Source: Bacteroides sp. (lineage in GTDB: Bacteria > Bacteroidota > Bacteroidia > Bacteroidales > Bacteroidaceae). From it: 64,000 nt of DNA. The stretch spans positions 59,455 to 123,454 of the forward strand of contig DXWV01000057.1 in the NCBI GenBank assembly GCA_019416685.1, written 5' to 3'. The notes under the pieces were generated by a model. It was not told the origin of the DNA and made no database searches. It saw only the letters and a list, made by a program, of their open reading frames with translations. The translations under genes and the position numbers were made by a program. Below are positions 27,279 through 35,110 of the stretch, in pieces (position 1 is the stretch's first letter; the number at the start of each line of letters is the position of its first letter).

Positions 27279-28745
27279 CTACAAATTCGGATTGGCATCG
27301 ATCTCAGCTTTCGGGATAGCATACAGATAGTTGATACTGTTGGGCACAAATGCATCTCCTCCGGAGAATGTAAGGAACCAATGTCCTAACGGAGTACGTT
27401 TGGCAAATCCTCCTCCTTCCTGCCAGGCATCTACTTGCTGCGCCTGCTCTTCAACGGAAAGTGCAACACGCTTCACAGATTGCTGTGTACGTAAGATATC
27501 AGTAATACTGAAACCCTCTCCCCAAAGTTCACGACGACGCTCCATCAGGATCTCATTGACAACATCGTCCTGTGATTTACCTGTTAAATCATAGTCACCC
27601 AATCCACGGGCATGGCGCAATTCATTTAATGGTATTACCGCTTTCTCCGGGAAACCTTCACGAGCAAGGGCCTCAGCCTCTATCAGAAGCATCTCGGAGG
27701 CACGCATCAACACGATATCGGCAGTATCATCTGCACGCATATGGAACTTTTTATAACCTAAATACCCCTCACGCATCCACTGGAATAATCCCAAACGAAT
27801 ATCTCCTTCGGAGAATGTATCCCTGAAATGAGGATCGGCCATGAAACTACTGTAAGCACCTACATAGGTTGCGTCCAGGTAATAAAAGTTATAGGAAGCA
27901 TCGGATTGTGCAAGTGTCTGCGGATGCCCCCAGATCCATTCTTTATTAGATACATTGTTGAATCCTTCGTATTCGGCAGTCGTTGTCATCAGCGAATATC
28001 CCTGACGGGCAGCGGCGGCTGCCTTTGCTGCCTCCTCCCATTGTCCGGTCAACAGATAGGCACGGGCAAGCAGTCCATTGACAACATTGGTATTCGGCTT
28101 GAATTTCTGCCCATCCCCTTTGCGGGTATAGTTCTTCAAATAACTCTGTGCCAGGTTAAGATCATCAAAAACGCGCTGATACACCTGGGCTACAGTAGAT
28201 TTTGCTTTAGGCGCCGTTTCACTTGTAGTGGGTTCTGTATAAATAGGTACACAGGGAGCAGTGGGATCTTTCAGGTAAGTGAACTGATAGTGTTGCGCCA
28301 GATGAAGGTAACAAAACGCCCGCAAAGCAAGTGCCTGTCCTTTTGCCTGAAAAAATTCTTCCGAATCACCATCAATAGCAATGGCGGTGTTACAGTTATC
28401 AATCGTTTTATAAATGAGATACCAGGCAAAAGAGGTTCGGCTATTGTTCGGTATTGCTATATCATTGAACTGATAAGATGAATTAAACCCATAAGCAGGG
28501 CGGGACACGACATCATCCGCCATCATATCGTCCTGGCACTGAAGAGCACGATAACCAATATTGGCATAGGTTGTGCCATATTCAAACAGATTATACCAGG
28601 CACCATTAAACAATCGTTCGGCATTACCGGGTACTCCAACCTCATCGGAACTAACAGAGTCCGTAGGTTCTTTATCAAGAAAGTCACCACTACATCCCGC
28701 CAATAAAAGCAGGAAGGCCATATAAGGATAGATATATTTTTTCAT
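27279..28745 (-). CDS. SusD/RagB family lipoprotein (orphan pair)
   Basis: 488 residues. Lipoprotein signal MKKYIYPYMAFLLLLAGCSG, then the SusD start FLDKEPTDSVSSDEV, the helical core (KGQALALRAFCYLHLAQHYQFTYL, NGLLARAYLLTGQWEEA) and a C-terminal LMERRRELWGEGFSITDILRT block. It pairs with the susC gene upstream, 36 bp away across a TAGT-type repeat. No enzyme, sensor or transporter gene accompanies the pair in the same orientation, so its ligand is unknown; it may be a protein, glycan or other ligand importer. Confidence 0.93.
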   Translation of the reverse strand: MKKYIYPYMAFLLLLAGCSGDFLDKEPTDSVSSDEVGVPGNAERLFNGAWYNLFEYGTTYANIGYRALQCQDDMMADDVVSRPAYGFNSSYQFNDIAIPNNSRTSFAWYLIYKTIDNCNTAIAIDGDSEEFFQAKGQALALRAFCYLHLAQHYQFTYLKDPTAPCVPIYTEPTTSETAPKAKSTVAQVYQRVFDDLNLAQSYLKNYTRKGDGQKFKPNTNVVNGLLARAYLLTGQWEEAAKAAAAARQGYSLMTTTAEYEGFNNVSNKEWIWGHPQTLAQSDASYNFYYLDATYVGAYSSFMADPHFRDTFSEGDIRLGLFQWMREGYLGYKKFHMRADDTADIVLMRASEMLLIEAEALAREGFPEKAVIPLNELRHARGLGDYDLTGKSQDDVVNEILMERRRELWGEGFSITDILRTQQSVKRVALSVEEQAQQVDAWQEGGGFAKRTPLGHWFLTFSGGDAFVPNSINYLYAIPKAEIDANPNL

Positions 28746-28751
28746 AAACTA

Positions 28752-28781
28752 TAAATTAGTTAGTAGTTGGGAGTTAGAATC
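28752..28781. repeat. TAGT-type repeat at the susC stop codon
   Basis: Short single arm containing AGTTAGTAGTTGGGAGTTAG and GAATC, which begins directly at the minus-strand stop codon of the upstream susC (28782-28784). It fills most of the gap to susD. Same units as the repeats at 18471 and 17560. Confidence 0.6.
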
Positions 28782-31700
28782 CTAAAACGTTACATTCACT
28801 CCTCCCGAGAAAGTTCTCATTGCAGGATAACGATAATAGGTCAGTCCGGTAATGCCTTGTTCCGGATCGAGCCCCTGATTACGATGAATAGTAAACAAGT
28901 TATCGCTTTGTACAAAAACCTGTACATTACTCAACGACGCCCGGTTGACGAGTTGTTTCGGCAATGTGTAAGAGAGGGTAAGGTTCTTCAGCCTCATATA
29001 GGAATTGTTCTGCAAGAAACGTGTAGAGTAGGAAGTCCAGTTATTGGAAGTAGTACCCAATGCCGGAACATCCGTATATCGATTTTCCGGTGTCCAGCGA
29101 TCTAATATCTCTTTTGCCCATGAACGACCTTCGGCACTACCATTGTGCAGAATCATAGTGATATCACGATTCATGATATACCCACCTACGCTATAGGCAA
29201 AGATCGCCGAAAGCTCGATGCCTTTATAAGAGAATGCTGTATTGAAACCACCATATATCTTGGGCAAAGATGACTTATTGACATAATAATCAGTAGCATC
29301 TTTATACACATTCGTTGTCCTGCGACCTATCACATTTTCATCCTTATCGAGTATATCCATATACCACAACGGATCTCCGTTTTCCGGGTCTACCCCAGCC
29401 CATTCCTTCGTATAGAAATCATAGACGGAACGCCCCTCTTTTAGCTTGTTCACCCCTACCGGAGGCATGTCTTTCAAAGGTAGTTCGGTGACTACGTTCT
29501 TGTAATGTGTCAGGTTGAAACCAAGTTTCCACATGAAATCCTCTGTATGGATCACCGTACCATTCAGCGTCAGTTCAATACCGGTATTTTTCAGTGCCCC
29601 TACATTCTCATCAACCGAACTATATCCCATAGAAGGAGCTACAGGGCGTGAATAGAGCAAATCTTTAGAACGGCGCTGGAAGAAATCGAACGAACCGGAT
29701 ACACGGTTGTTCCATAAAGAGAAGTCCACCCCCACATTGAAGTTGAGATTGGTCTCCCACTTCAGCTTCGGAGTGGCAATGCGATCGGATACAAGTGCAT
29801 TCTCCCCTAAATTGGATACAATGGTATAAAGCCCTTTGCTGGCATAGTAAGTACCTAAGTTGTCATTTCCCTGTGCTCCGTAACTGGCTTTTAAAGTCAA
29901 AGCTGAAAGCCAATCGGAAGTAGAAACCATGAAGTCTTCACGATCGATACGCCAGGAAGCTCCTACCGACCAGAAATTACCCCAGCGGGTCTCCGGTGCA
30001 AAACGGGAAGAACCGTCACGGCGGTAAGAGGCGGAGAAGAAGTATTTATCCTGGTAATCATACAGGAACTGAGAGAAATAACCCACCAGGGCATAATCAA
30101 TCCGGTAACCGGAACCTCCGGTGAGTTGCGAACCAACTACCAGTTCGGGCATATTAGGTAACGCCATTTTCGTACGAGAAGCAGAAAGTTCATCATAACG
30201 GTAGGAATAAGCTTCCTGTCCAACAAGTATATTGAAGTGGTGCTCACCAATCGTCTTATCATAAGTCGCAATATTGTTCCACGTCCAGGAGAAAGTACGG
30301 GTGTTGACACGACTTGAGCCACCTCCGGTAGTGACCGAAGGACCGATAAGGGAATTTGTGAAATCGAGTGAATTGTAATTGATAAGGTCGAAGTTAAAAC
30401 TCGTCTTGAACTTCAAACCTGGAATAAAGGTAACTTCCAGAAAAGTACGTCCCGAAAACTCATCTTTCATCCGTTCGGACTTATCAAGCGGAAGAGTAGC
30501 GGGCAGGTTCCAGTTTGCCATAGAACCGGAAGGACGATAGGGCCCGAAATCAGGAACAGGACTTCCGTCTTTATAAATGATACTTCCATCATTGGGGTTT
30601 ACCTCGTAAATGGGATAGAAACCGGGCATCGTACGCCCTGCATTGATAACATTACTGGTTTTGGTATCCGAAGACACCGGATAGTTCTGCATGGAATGCG
30701 CAAAACTCATGTTAACACCACCTTTCAGCCAGGAGGTCATTTCACTGGTGATATTGGAACGCAGGTTGAAACGCTGATATCCGGATTCGAGGGCAATACC
30801 CTTATCATTCAGATAACCGGCAGAGAAGAAATACTGATTCTTCTGTCCGCCTCCGGATACATTGAGATTAAGCTCCGTACGCAAGGCTTGCTGTTCCATA
30901 GCATCACTCCAATCAAAATCCCACAGAGGGGTAGCACCGTCTACAAGTTTACCATCCGTGCCTACAGGTTGTGAATAATTGGGTCCATAGGGGTTAGGAC
31001 CATCCCCCATAAGTTTGGTTACCAGATCTTTTGAAGCCTGTGCGGCAGCTGTAGCAGGAGTATAGTTCTGCGTATCCTTGGCATATTGATTGCGCAAGGC
31101 TTCCCAATAGAGTTGGAAATAATCATTTGTGCCTATACGGTCATAATCACGTACGGCACGATTGGAACCACCGAAGGAGGCTTTTACATTGACGGTTGTT
31201 TTAGAGTCTGTTTGCCCCTGTTTAGTGGTGATAATAATGACTCCATTGGCACCACGCGAACCGTAAAGAGCAGCCGAAGCAGCATCTTTCAGCACTGTCA
31301 TGGAGGCAATATCATCCGGATTGATAGCGTTGACGGAACCATCAAAAGGCACACCATCCACTACATAAAGCGGTGCACTGGAAGCATTGATAGACCCGAT
31401 ACCACGGATACGTATCTCGGCATCTGTACCGGGTTGCCCGCTGGAAGCACTTGCCTGCACACCGGAAACAGTACCTTCAAGAGCACGCGAAACACTGGCT
31501 ACCTGTAGTTTGGCTATCTCATCTCCTTTTACAGTAGAAGCGGCTCCGGTAAAGCTATACTTTTTGGCTGTGGCATAAGCTACTACCATGACTTCGTCCA
31601 GTTCCTTACTGTCGGATTCAAGAGTAACATCAATGGTACTCCGTCCGTTCACAGGCTTCTCTGCCGTCTTTAACCCTACAAAACGGAAAACAAGTATCCC

Positions 31701-31910
31701 ATCGGCAGGGGCAGATATAGAATATTTTCCATCGATATCGGTAATGGTACCGGTAGTGGCACCTTTTACCTGTACGGAAACACCGGGTAATGGTTCTCCG
31801 TCGGATATTACGGTACCCGAAATACGTTTCTCCTGTTGTACGGCCGCCTGCAACGATACAGATACAACAAAGGCCAAAAACGCTACTAATAGACGTAGAT
31901 TGATTCTCAT
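28782..31910 (-). CDS. SusC/RagA family TonB-dependent transporter (orphan pair)
   Basis: 1042 residues. Signal peptide MRINLRLLVAFLAFVVSVSL ending QAA, carboxypeptidase-D regulatory-like domain (ISGTVISDGEPLPGVSVQVKG...), plug motifs (ELDEVMVVAYATAKKYSFTGA, LYVVDGVPF, SMTVLKDAASAALYGSRGAN) and a barrel ending with Phe (GGVNVTF). It forms an importer with the SusD that follows. No sigma/anti-sigma, hybrid two-component or AraC regulator is adjacent, unlike most glycan loci. About 240 bp upstream separate it from the divergent DUF4421 gene. Confidence 0.94.
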   Translation of the reverse strand: MRINLRLLVAFLAFVVSVSLQAAVQQEKRISGTVISDGEPLPGVSVQVKGATTGTITDIDGKYSISAPADGILVFRFVGLKTAEKPVNGRSTIDVTLESDSKELDEVMVVAYATAKKYSFTGAASTVKGDEIAKLQVASVSRALEGTVSGVQASASSGQPGTDAEIRIRGIGSINASSAPLYVVDGVPFDGSVNAINPDDIASMTVLKDAASAALYGSRGANGVIIITTKQGQTDSKTTVNVKASFGGSNRAVRDYDRIGTNDYFQLYWEALRNQYAKDTQNYTPATAAAQASKDLVTKLMGDGPNPYGPNYSQPVGTDGKLVDGATPLWDFDWSDAMEQQALRTELNLNVSGGGQKNQYFFSAGYLNDKGIALESGYQRFNLRSNITSEMTSWLKGGVNMSFAHSMQNYPVSSDTKTSNVINAGRTMPGFYPIYEVNPNDGSIIYKDGSPVPDFGPYRPSGSMANWNLPATLPLDKSERMKDEFSGRTFLEVTFIPGLKFKTSFNFDLINYNSLDFTNSLIGPSVTTGGGSSRVNTRTFSWTWNNIATYDKTIGEHHFNILVGQEAYSYRYDELSASRTKMALPNMPELVVGSQLTGGSGYRIDYALVGYFSQFLYDYQDKYFFSASYRRDGSSRFAPETRWGNFWSVGASWRIDREDFMVSTSDWLSALTLKASYGAQGNDNLGTYYASKGLYTIVSNLGENALVSDRIATPKLKWETNLNFNVGVDFSLWNNRVSGSFDFFQRRSKDLLYSRPVAPSMGYSSVDENVGALKNTGIELTLNGTVIHTEDFMWKLGFNLTHYKNVVTELPLKDMPPVGVNKLKEGRSVYDFYTKEWAGVDPENGDPLWYMDILDKDENVIGRRTTNVYKDATDYYVNKSSLPKIYGGFNTAFSYKGIELSAIFAYSVGGYIMNRDITMILHNGSAEGRSWAKEILDRWTPENRYTDVPALGTTSNNWTSYSTRFLQNNSYMRLKNLTLSYTLPKQLVNRASLSNVQVFVQSDNLFTIHRNQGLDPEQGITGLTYYRYPAMRTFSGGVNVTF

Positions 31911-32043
31911 ATTTTCTTGTGGTTTAGGATTTATTTACGTGAGGTATCTAACATCACATAGCCTTGTTTTGTTTAAGATACGAAACAAAATTTAAAGGAA
32001 GATTGCACAAACGGGAAGGAAGTATTAATTTCGCGAATAATGA

Positions 32044-32142
32044 GGTTAGAAGTCAGTAGTTAGTAGTCAGAATCTATGCAGCATATCAGCGTTGTCATTC
32101 CGAAAGGATTCTAACTACTTACTACTAAATTCTAACTACTTA
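32044..32142. repeat. TAGT-type hairpin repeat upstream of the DUF4421 gene
   Basis: Arms GTTAGAAGTCAGTAGTTAG and CTAACTACTTACTAC with an inner GAATC/GATTC pair. The loop (CTATGCAGCAT...CATTCCGAAAGGATTC, in part) matches that of the copy at 18471. Unlike the other copies it lies in a divergent intergenic region, ending 10 bp before the DUF4421 start codon. Confidence 0.75.
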
Positions 32143-32152
32143 TTAAAATAGT

Positions 32153-33244
32153 ATGAAAAAACTTGTAATTTGTCTGTTGGTGATATTGCCTCTTTCTTTG
32201 TTCGCTCAGAATGAAGAGAGCAACATCGTCATGCAGGACAGTGTGGAGACAGCCAAACGTCCCAACGGATTTATAAGAGCTTTCAACTATCTGTTCAATC
32301 CCAGTGACATCGATACTACTTATATCAGCCCAAACCGTTACAACTATGCACTGATGCTGGATCATTTCACCAACTACGAATATTATAGTCTAAGCAGTAA
32401 TACTCCTCAGTCACAACGGTTACGGTTCTCTCCCAACCCTCGTAATAAAATAGGTCCCTACTTCGGTTGGCGCTGGATATTCCTGGGATGGTCCATAGAT
32501 ACCGACGGGCTTTATGGCAAACAAAAAGGAAAAAGAAAAGGGACCGAGTTTGACTTAAGTCTTTACAGTGCCAAATTAGGGGTGGATATTTTCTATCGCC
32601 GCACCGGCAACGACTACCGGATCCATAAAGCAGACGGCTTTGATGACGTACCCGACAATTACTCCGAAAGTTTTGACGGATTGAAAGTAGATATAAAAGG
32701 GCTGAATGCATTTTACGTATTCAACTATCGCCGTTTTTCCTATCCGGCAGCTTTCAGTCAAAGCACTAACCAAAGGCGTAGTGCCGGGTCGATGATTGCA
32801 GGCTTTTCTATCTCCACGCATCATCTGAACTTCGATTCTGCCAAACTGCCGCAAACTATCCAGGAAAGCCTGAATGAAGATATGAGAGTGGAACATATCA
32901 AATACACAAATATCAGTCTCACTCTCGGTTATGCCTACAACTGGGTGTTTGCACGCAACTGGCTCGCCTGCCTCTCACTGACACCTGCCATAGCCTACAA
33001 AACCTCACGGATTGAGAAAGTACAAACAGAAACAAACGACTGGTACCAAAACTTCAACATAGATTTCATACTGCGTGCAGGGGTAGTTTACAACAACAGC
33101 AAATATTTTGCCGGGACCTCCTTTGTGGGCAGAACCTATGATTACTACCGGAATAATTTCTCACTGAACAATGGCTTTGGTACACTGCAGGTATATGCAG
33201 GATTCAATTTTTATCTGAAGAAGCAATACAGGAAAAAGCACTAA
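32153..33244 (+). CDS. DUF4421 outer-membrane-like protein
   Basis: 363 residues. Signal peptide MKKLVICLLVILPLSLFAQ, then a region typical of DUF4421 (FNPSDIDTTYISPNRYNYALMLDHFTNYEYYSL, GPYFGWRWIFLGWSIDT). Alternating aromatic/polar segments through to the C-terminal FGTLQVYAGFNFYL suggest a beta-barrel in the outer membrane. Function unknown. It stands alone; the next gene is convergent and 18 bp away. Confidence 0.85.
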   Translation: MKKLVICLLVILPLSLFAQNEESNIVMQDSVETAKRPNGFIRAFNYLFNPSDIDTTYISPNRYNYALMLDHFTNYEYYSLSSNTPQSQRLRFSPNPRNKIGPYFGWRWIFLGWSIDTDGLYGKQKGKRKGTEFDLSLYSAKLGVDIFYRRTGNDYRIHKADGFDDVPDNYSESFDGLKVDIKGLNAFYVFNYRRFSYPAAFSQSTNQRRSAGSMIAGFSISTHHLNFDSAKLPQTIQESLNEDMRVEHIKYTNISLTLGYAYNWVFARNWLACLSLTPAIAYKTSRIEKVQTETNDWYQNFNIDFILRAGVVYNNSKYFAGTSFVGRTYDYYRNNFSLNNGFGTLQVYAGFNFYLKKQYRKKH

Positions 33245-33262
33245 ATGATAATCTGGCAACAG

Positions 33263-34822
33263 CTACTCCACCAGCCAACGACTGATATTTCGTGTTTCGG
33301 CACTGAACTCTACTCCCACCTTCACTATTTCGCGTCCATCCACCAGATAGGGTATCAGATAGCCCCTGTCATCAATCTGCTGTAAGGCTTGTTCTGCCGT
33401 GCCATTCAGCTTAAACTCAAAGACATAAATCTGATCGGGCGTCTTTACCACAGCATCCGCTCTTCCACGGGCACTACGTACTTCTGCCTCGGTGAACTGC
33501 CCCATCAACTTGAACACCAGATAAAACACAACCTGATAATGGCGTTCTTTGTTTTCGTTCAACTCATAAGGGAAATCGGCAAAAAACGATTGAAGACGAG
33601 TGAGGAAAGCTGCTACATCACCTGCCTGTAGTTCCTTGATGAACTTGCCAATGTAGAAACGTCGTTCTCCGTCCGGTATTGGTGTATAGAAAGGCAATAT
33701 GAAATTCATAAAACCGTACTTCACTTCATCATTCGGAAAAGCCAAACGATACATCTTGAAACGCTTATCATACTCTTTTATCGTGAGATATCCACTCTGG
33801 TAGATTAACGGGATGGGATTACGTGCCTCTACCCGATATTCGGTAAAAGCGGTAGAAGATGCTTCCACACCATCAATCAAAATGCGAAGATCGTAGTCGC
33901 TCTTTTTAAGCAGTTCAACGAGAAAAGTAGGTGTCCCGGTCTGGAACCAATAATCATTAAATTCTTTTGCTTTCAACGCATTGAGTACACTAAACGGATT
34001 GAAAACGCCCTCTCCCGCAGGATGAAAATGATAACCATCATACATCCGGGTCATCTCATCCACCGTTTCTTCATAAGTGGTATCGTTAGCTCTGCCCAGT
34101 ACTTCCAACTCAGGATGGAAAGTCGAAATTAACTCTTCCCGGGTAATACCACAAACAGTAGCATAGTCATACCACAGACTGATATCCTGTAATTGGTTCA
34201 AATCACTAAATACACTTACTTGGGCAAATTTGGTCACTCCGGTAAGGAAAGCGAAACGCAGGTAACGATCGGAGCTTTTCAGTACGCCATAAAAAGCTTT
34301 CAGGGTCGTGCGATACTCATCCAGCAAAGCTTCATTCTGCATGGCCTGAAGCAAGGGCTTGTCGTATTCGTCTATCAGGACAACAACATTGCGCCCGGTT
34401 ATTTCGGAAGCACGTCTAATAACTCCCATGAAACGGCTCGACAGGGTAGTTTCGTCAACTCCTTTTCCGTATTTCAGTTCCCATTGAGTTAAGTGGTTAC
34501 TGAGAATGCTGTTCAGTCTTTCGGGAGTATCATACTTCTCGGCGTTCAAGTCGAGGTGCAGCACAGGATAGGTGATCCACTCTTTCTCCAAATCTTCAAT
34601 AGCCAACCCCTTGAAAAGTTCTTTCTTCCCCTCAAAATAAGCCTCGAAAGTAGACAGCAACAAACTTTTCCCGAAGCGGCGGGGACGGCTCAGAAAATAA
34701 GGAGTACTGGTACTTACCATCTGCCAGACAAGCGCAGTCTTATCCACATAGAGATATCCCTCTTTACGCAACTTCTCGAAAGTCTGTATCCCGATGGGGA
34801 GTTTACGGCTTAAATCAATCAT
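33263..34822 (-). CDS. AAA-ATPase-like / PD-(D/E)XK nuclease-like protein
   Basis: 519 residues. N-terminal AAA-ATPase_like domain (IGIQTFEKLRKEGYLYVDKTALVWQ, Walker A-like SRPRRFGKSLLLSTFEAYF, Walker B-like VVVLIDEYDKPLL). C-terminal PDDEXK_9 (DUF1703) region with the nuclease core GRADAVVKTPDQIYVFEFKLNG, where Asp and Glu-Phe-Lys are the catalytic residues. This is a very common multicopy family in Bacteroidetes with unproven function, sometimes discussed as defence or mobile-element related. It stands alone here and its start is 18 bp from the bioAB upstream region on the other strand. Confidence 0.9.
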   Translation of the reverse strand: MIDLSRKLPIGIQTFEKLRKEGYLYVDKTALVWQMVSTSTPYFLSRPRRFGKSLLLSTFEAYFEGKKELFKGLAIEDLEKEWITYPVLHLDLNAEKYDTPERLNSILSNHLTQWELKYGKGVDETTLSSRFMGVIRRASEITGRNVVVLIDEYDKPLLQAMQNEALLDEYRTTLKAFYGVLKSSDRYLRFAFLTGVTKFAQVSVFSDLNQLQDISLWYDYATVCGITREELISTFHPELEVLGRANDTTYEETVDEMTRMYDGYHFHPAGEGVFNPFSVLNALKAKEFNDYWFQTGTPTFLVELLKKSDYDLRILIDGVEASSTAFTEYRVEARNPIPLIYQSGYLTIKEYDKRFKMYRLAFPNDEVKYGFMNFILPFYTPIPDGERRFYIGKFIKELQAGDVAAFLTRLQSFFADFPYELNENKERHYQVVFYLVFKLMGQFTEAEVRSARGRADAVVKTPDQIYVFEFKLNGTAEQALQQIDDRGYLIPYLVDGREIVKVGVEFSAETRNISRWLVE

Positions 34823-34898
34823 AAGGCTATTATTCTAAGTATGACATTAGTAGTACGCAAAGATAGGTCTTTATGTTCACATACTCAAAATTTCTTTG

Positions 34899-34906
34899 TA
34901 CATTTG
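34899..34906 (+). promoter_or_regulatory. bioAB promoter, -7 box
   Basis: TACATTTG, an exact match to the Bacteroides -7 consensus TAnnTTTG. Transcription would start near 34913, so ATGs upstream of that point would not be in the message and the first ATG is at 34931. The -33 region is weak. Confidence 0.5.
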
Positions 34907-34930
34907 CCCCGTTCAAAACCTGAGAAAAGA

Positions 34931-35110
34931 ATGAAAACGAACCGTCCGATCCATAGACCTGCCATCCGATTCCGCTATTGGAGCCGGAAGAGATATGCTG
35001 CCTTTGCCAGCCTGGGACACCAGGTAACCATCGGACAGTTGCATCTCAATGTGACGGAACGTTCGCTCGCCAAGCAAAAAGCTGCTCAAACTATCCCTTA
35101 TCATACATTT
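34931..35110 (+). other. In-frame basic leader (60 codons) ahead of bioAB
   Basis: From the first ATG after the predicted promoter to the BioB start there are 60 codons with no stop, encoding a basic aromatic peptide: MKTNRPIHRPAIRFRYWSRK, then RYAAFASLGHQVTIGQLHLN, then VTERSLAKQ. It is not part of the BioB fold. It could be an N-terminal extension of BioAB, a separately translated leader, or a regulatory upstream frame. I have an uncertain memory of similar W-S-R-K-x-Y-A-x-F-x-S-L segments at the N-termini of other Bacteroidetes proteins. Confidence 0.5.

Noticed and set aside
33263..34822. AAA-ATPase/PD-(D/E)XK protein as a new defence system
   Set aside because: It is a single gene of a very common Bacteroidetes family, with no partner genes or mobile-element context here to support a defence role.
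34841..34930. Upstream extension of bioAB to an earlier start
   Set aside because: It precedes and includes the predicted -7 box at 34899, so it would not be transcribed from that promoter.
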